From Mansonella perstans (Eukaryota > Nematoda > Chromadorea > Rhabditida > Onchocercidae): a stretch of DNA of 64,000 nt. Positions 61,128 to 64,000 of the stretch are shown here, piece by piece. Every line of letters starts with the position of its first letter. Position 1 is the first letter of the stretch. The notes beneath the pieces were generated by a model. That model made no database searches and was not told the DNA's origin. It saw only the letters and a program-made list of their open reading frames with translations. Position numbers and translations under genes: made by a program. Location of the stretch: positions 124,001 to 188,000 of the forward strand of contig JBAMDO010000049.1 in the NCBI GenBank assembly GCA_037074765.1, in the 5' to 3' direction.

Positions 61128-63934
61128 ATGAATCAAAATTTGGTACCAGCATATTTCCAGACTGGAAGTATGTCAAATTCTGCTCCACAACAGGTCCTTT
61201 TTTTTTTTCCTTTTAGCATTCTTTTTTTTTTTTGAATTTGACATTTTTTTTTTTTTTTATAAATGTTCAACAAACTGAATGCTATGAATGCCTTTTACGA
61301 GCGATTTTTTTTTAAACATTACTAGGACTTTATTCGAATGTCAATCAACAACCACTTGTATATAATTGATTGCGTTGAAAACAAAAATTTTTATTTATTT
61401 TGACTTCAGATGCTTGATTTTTATTTAGGTCGAGCATGTAGTACTTGGCGATCGTGTCAGTATTCTGAAAGATGAAACGAAATCAACGATGCAGGTAATG
61501 TTAGATAGGCGAAGGGAGACTATATGGCAACTTTCCTTGTCATTGCTCCATTCTCGTCATACTTATTTTGGTAGGATTAAATATTTATCTGCAAGTAATG
61601 TAACTGTGAGTTAGTAGCCTCATGCTATAATGATATGTTTATCATTGAGGTTAACACGTAACACTTAACACGTAAACACACCACAATGATATGGAATTGA
61701 GGAACATTTGACATGCAATATGACATCCAATATACCCTTGTATAGAAATTGAGCTTGACTTTCTTTGTTTCTGTATTTGATACAATGCAAATTTGATTAG
61801 CATTCTTGAAACAAAACTTTAGTGATGCACAGGTAAGTTTATCAATCATATGTATATTGCTTATTGCTTATTGTAATGTCTGATTTCAGCTACAAGCACC
61901 AGCACCAACGGGTATGACTATTCATTCAGCAGGTGCAACTTTTTTCCAAACGACATCCAGTAGCCCGTTTACGACAACAAATAGTCCCGTTTTTCATAGT
62001 TCTACAACAGCAGCGGCATTTCTTCCAAATTCGGTTAGCTGTATACAATTCACTGATTGTGAGCCTACCTTGTGCTTATTAATTACTCATATTTATTGCT
62101 TTTATCAAGCAGTCGAATAGTCTTCCACATGCGAGATAGGCATGAGCAAGTTTTAGATTTGCGTAGGATTATCTTCTTGTTCTTTGCAAAAATTGCGCTT
62201 TTCCAGGTCCAAAACGTCCAGCTTCAGCCAAATACTGCAGCGACGCTTAATGGACAACAGACACAACAGGTACGTCTTGTGCAAGCGGTTAATTCTACAC
62301 CGACCGTCAATGTCACATCTCCTCAACAGCAAGGCGCTACAGTTCTGACTGGTAAGAAATCGAGCATTAGTTAGATGCATGTCAAATTATGTTCTGTTCA
62401 CAGAATGGGCATCATGAGAAAAGATATCGCCATGTTTTACATTTCGAACCGGGCGATTGATGATATTAGTGCAATTAGCGATTTTAAATTAAGCGAAAGT
62501 AGCAATTCAGAAATAAACATTTACAAAAAAAATTCTGGTTTTCTATGGCTTCGAAAAAGTAAAGGTGATGACTTAGTAATAGTTTTCAGTGATATTTTTT
62601 AAAAAATAAAAGAACACTAATTTCATACTCCGTTGAGTCTATAAAATCCAGATTTTATTCTTTATTTGCAGTTGTAACAGCACAGAATCCAAATGGTACA
62701 ACTATGCAGATTCTTCAACCACAGGGTGCTGAAACAGATGAACGACGTATTGCTGCTATATTGGATTCATATTTCATTGAACAGCAGGCTCCAACAACAT
62801 CAGTGGTTGCACCTATCACAACAGCTGCTGTAGCTGTCGCGACGCCAGCTGCATATCCATCACCCGCTAGTATTGTCGCAAAGTAAGTCATGTAGTTCGT
62901 AGTATGCTGCACCAAAATGTTGAAAAAGCAGTATACAAGGCATCGATTTCTGGGTTTTTTATGGTTGCCGATTTCAGATATACACGTGGGAAAGGTACAA
63001 CACAAGAGAAAAAAGAAAAGGATGAAGCAAAACGAGCTAAACAAGCGGAGGCAGCACGCCTGAGATATCACCGGTTAAGCGCTGAGGAAAAAAGAGCATT
63101 GAATATCAAGCGGACAATGGCGCAGAAACGCAAAAGACAGCGCGAAAAGGAACTTGAAGAACTTGAAAATCTGTTACGGCAGACAAATGATATACAAGAG
63201 GTAGTGAAGCACTTATTTGTTTCTGGGAAAATCATTTTGAATTCCAAAACATCAGCGTCATATTTCAGGATCCAGATATTAACGAGCAGTTACGTGAGAA
63301 ACGGATGCGAGCGCGTTGGGCTGAAGCAGCACGTTCACGTTATCAGCGTATGTCATCAGAAGAACGCCGCGCACACAATAATCGAAGACGGATGAGACAA
63401 ATTGCTGCAACGGAAGGATTAAAGGGGCCTGACGGACAGCCCGTAATTTTCCAATTGAGTTTACTGAGATTTGGCAGATTTTTTAAAATGTTTTCTTTAC
63501 ACTTCTGTGCACTTCCGTATTACCTTACAATGAGCATCCAATATGATTCTGCAAGGATTATGAACCGCTTTTTTTAGGATGAAGAAGCAATCAAGAGGCA
63601 TATAAAAGAACAGAATGCAAAAAAGGCTGAAGCTGCCAGACTGCGTTATCATCGGATGACCGAGGAAGAAAAGAGGGCCTACAATCAGAGAAGGTTAATT
63701 ACTGTTTGTTGTAATGATTGGTTTTAATGTTCATTTGCAGCTGAAATATTTTGAAATATTTGTACATATATATATATATACATTTTATTTAGAACGGAAG
63801 CATTCCGGCGACGACGTATGGAAGAAGAAATGTTGCTTGCAATGCCAATTGGACGTATTAATGGCGAAGCCTTAGATCGAGCACAGCAGATTGTTGTTCG
63901 AAATGCGAAACGAGCAGAAGCTGCTAGACTGCGG
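61128..63934 (+). CDS. putative nuclear protein with exon-borne basic repeats, 3' end outside the window
   Basis: Not matched to a named gene. The start ATG at 61128-61130 lies 17 bases after TTTTCAG, a likely SL site. The N-terminal half is rich in glutamine, threonine, serine and alanine (MNQNLVPAYFQTGSMSNSAP, TTSSSPFTTTNSPVFHSSTT, NTAATLNGQQTQQVRLVQAV, VVAPITTAAVAVATPAAYPS), like activation domains of transcription factors. The C-terminal half has at least four copies of a basic motif of about 24 residues with core AEAAR-x-RY-x-R-(L/M)-(S/T)-x-EE-(K/R)-RA-x-N-x-(K/R)R, beginning near 63044, 63320, 63627 and 63913, each in its own exon. The spacing is 57-69 residues. The motif recalls the STPR repeats of silkworm FMBP-1, a DNA-binding factor, but those are contiguous 23-residue units. 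A nuclear DNA-binding role is inference. The gene continues past 64000. Confidence 0.8.
62977..63934 (+). other. four exons each bearing one basic repeat
   Basis: Exons at about 62977-63200, 63270-63442, 63579-63692 and 63793-63934 each hold one repeat. Copy 1 reads AEAARLRYHRLSAEEKRALN, copy 2 AEAARSRYQRMSSEERRAHN, copy 3 AEAARLRYHRMTEEEKRAYN. Copy 4 begins AEAARLR and is cut by an intron after that point. This suggests growth by exon duplication. Confidence 0.85.
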
Positions 63935-64000
63935 TAAATTGTGTGTTAAGATCGTATAGATTTTTCCACTGCATTGAAGTATAATTTTCAGAATTATATC

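Overview
The window is nuclear DNA of a nematode, most likely a spirurid/filarial worm. It is AT-rich. Genes are split into many short exons by introns of about 100-500 bases ending in TTTCAG-like acceptors. Several genes have an acceptor-like TTTCAG or TTGCAG a few bases before the start ATG, with no coding exon upstream, as expected for spliced-leader (SL) addition. The proteins are conserved eukaryotic housekeeping genes. The genus is an inference. I recognised no tRNA, rRNA, CRISPR array or bacterial operon.

Layout. 1-22110 (+): most of the cytoplasmic dynein 1 heavy chain gene (dhc-1), entered part-way through the tail and running to the stop codon; all four ATP-binding AAA modules, the coiled-coil stalk and the microtubule-binding tip are readable. 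23250-25358 (-): the Golgi SNARE GOS-28. 26303-30670 (-): a CCCH zinc-finger protein with acidic, serine-rich stretches, not matched to a named family. 31020-33602 (+): a NUP43-type WD-repeat nucleoporin. 35293-37852 (-): malectin. 38109-38807: a candidate solo LTR. 41787-44849 (+): replication factor C subunit 2. 44993-48725 (-): COQ2 prenyltransferase. 49489-49912 (-): acyl-CoA-binding protein. 50314-51715 (+): SAP18. About 51861-52722 (-): a decayed, unrecognised gene. 52760-54934 (+): an unrecognised protein with hydrophobic segments. 54935-61127: a roughly 6 kb gene-poor tract rich in simple repeats. 61128 to the right edge (+): a glutamine/threonine-rich putative nuclear protein carrying a dispersed basic repeat of about 24 residues, one copy per exon.

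The genes do not form one pathway. Dynein and GOS-28 belong to membrane traffic, malectin to ER glycoprotein quality control, COQ2 to mitochondrial ubiquinone synthesis, ACBP to lipid handling, NUP43 to nuclear transport, RFC2 to DNA replication and SAP18 to transcription/splicing. Two divergent pairs (CCCH/NUP43 and ACBP/SAP18) share short intergenic promoters, and the second holds a striking CACGTG palindrome.

The most unusual features are the E-box palindrome (50166-50207), the exon-borne repeats of the right-edge gene, the decayed minus-strand gene between SAP18 and its neighbour, two inferred GC-AG introns (dhc-1 and malectin), a 19-base malectin microexon, an inverted-repeat element (28148-28279) and several local duplications in introns and intergenic DNA. 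All exon joins were made by eye from reading frame, splice signals and family resemblance, without transcript data.
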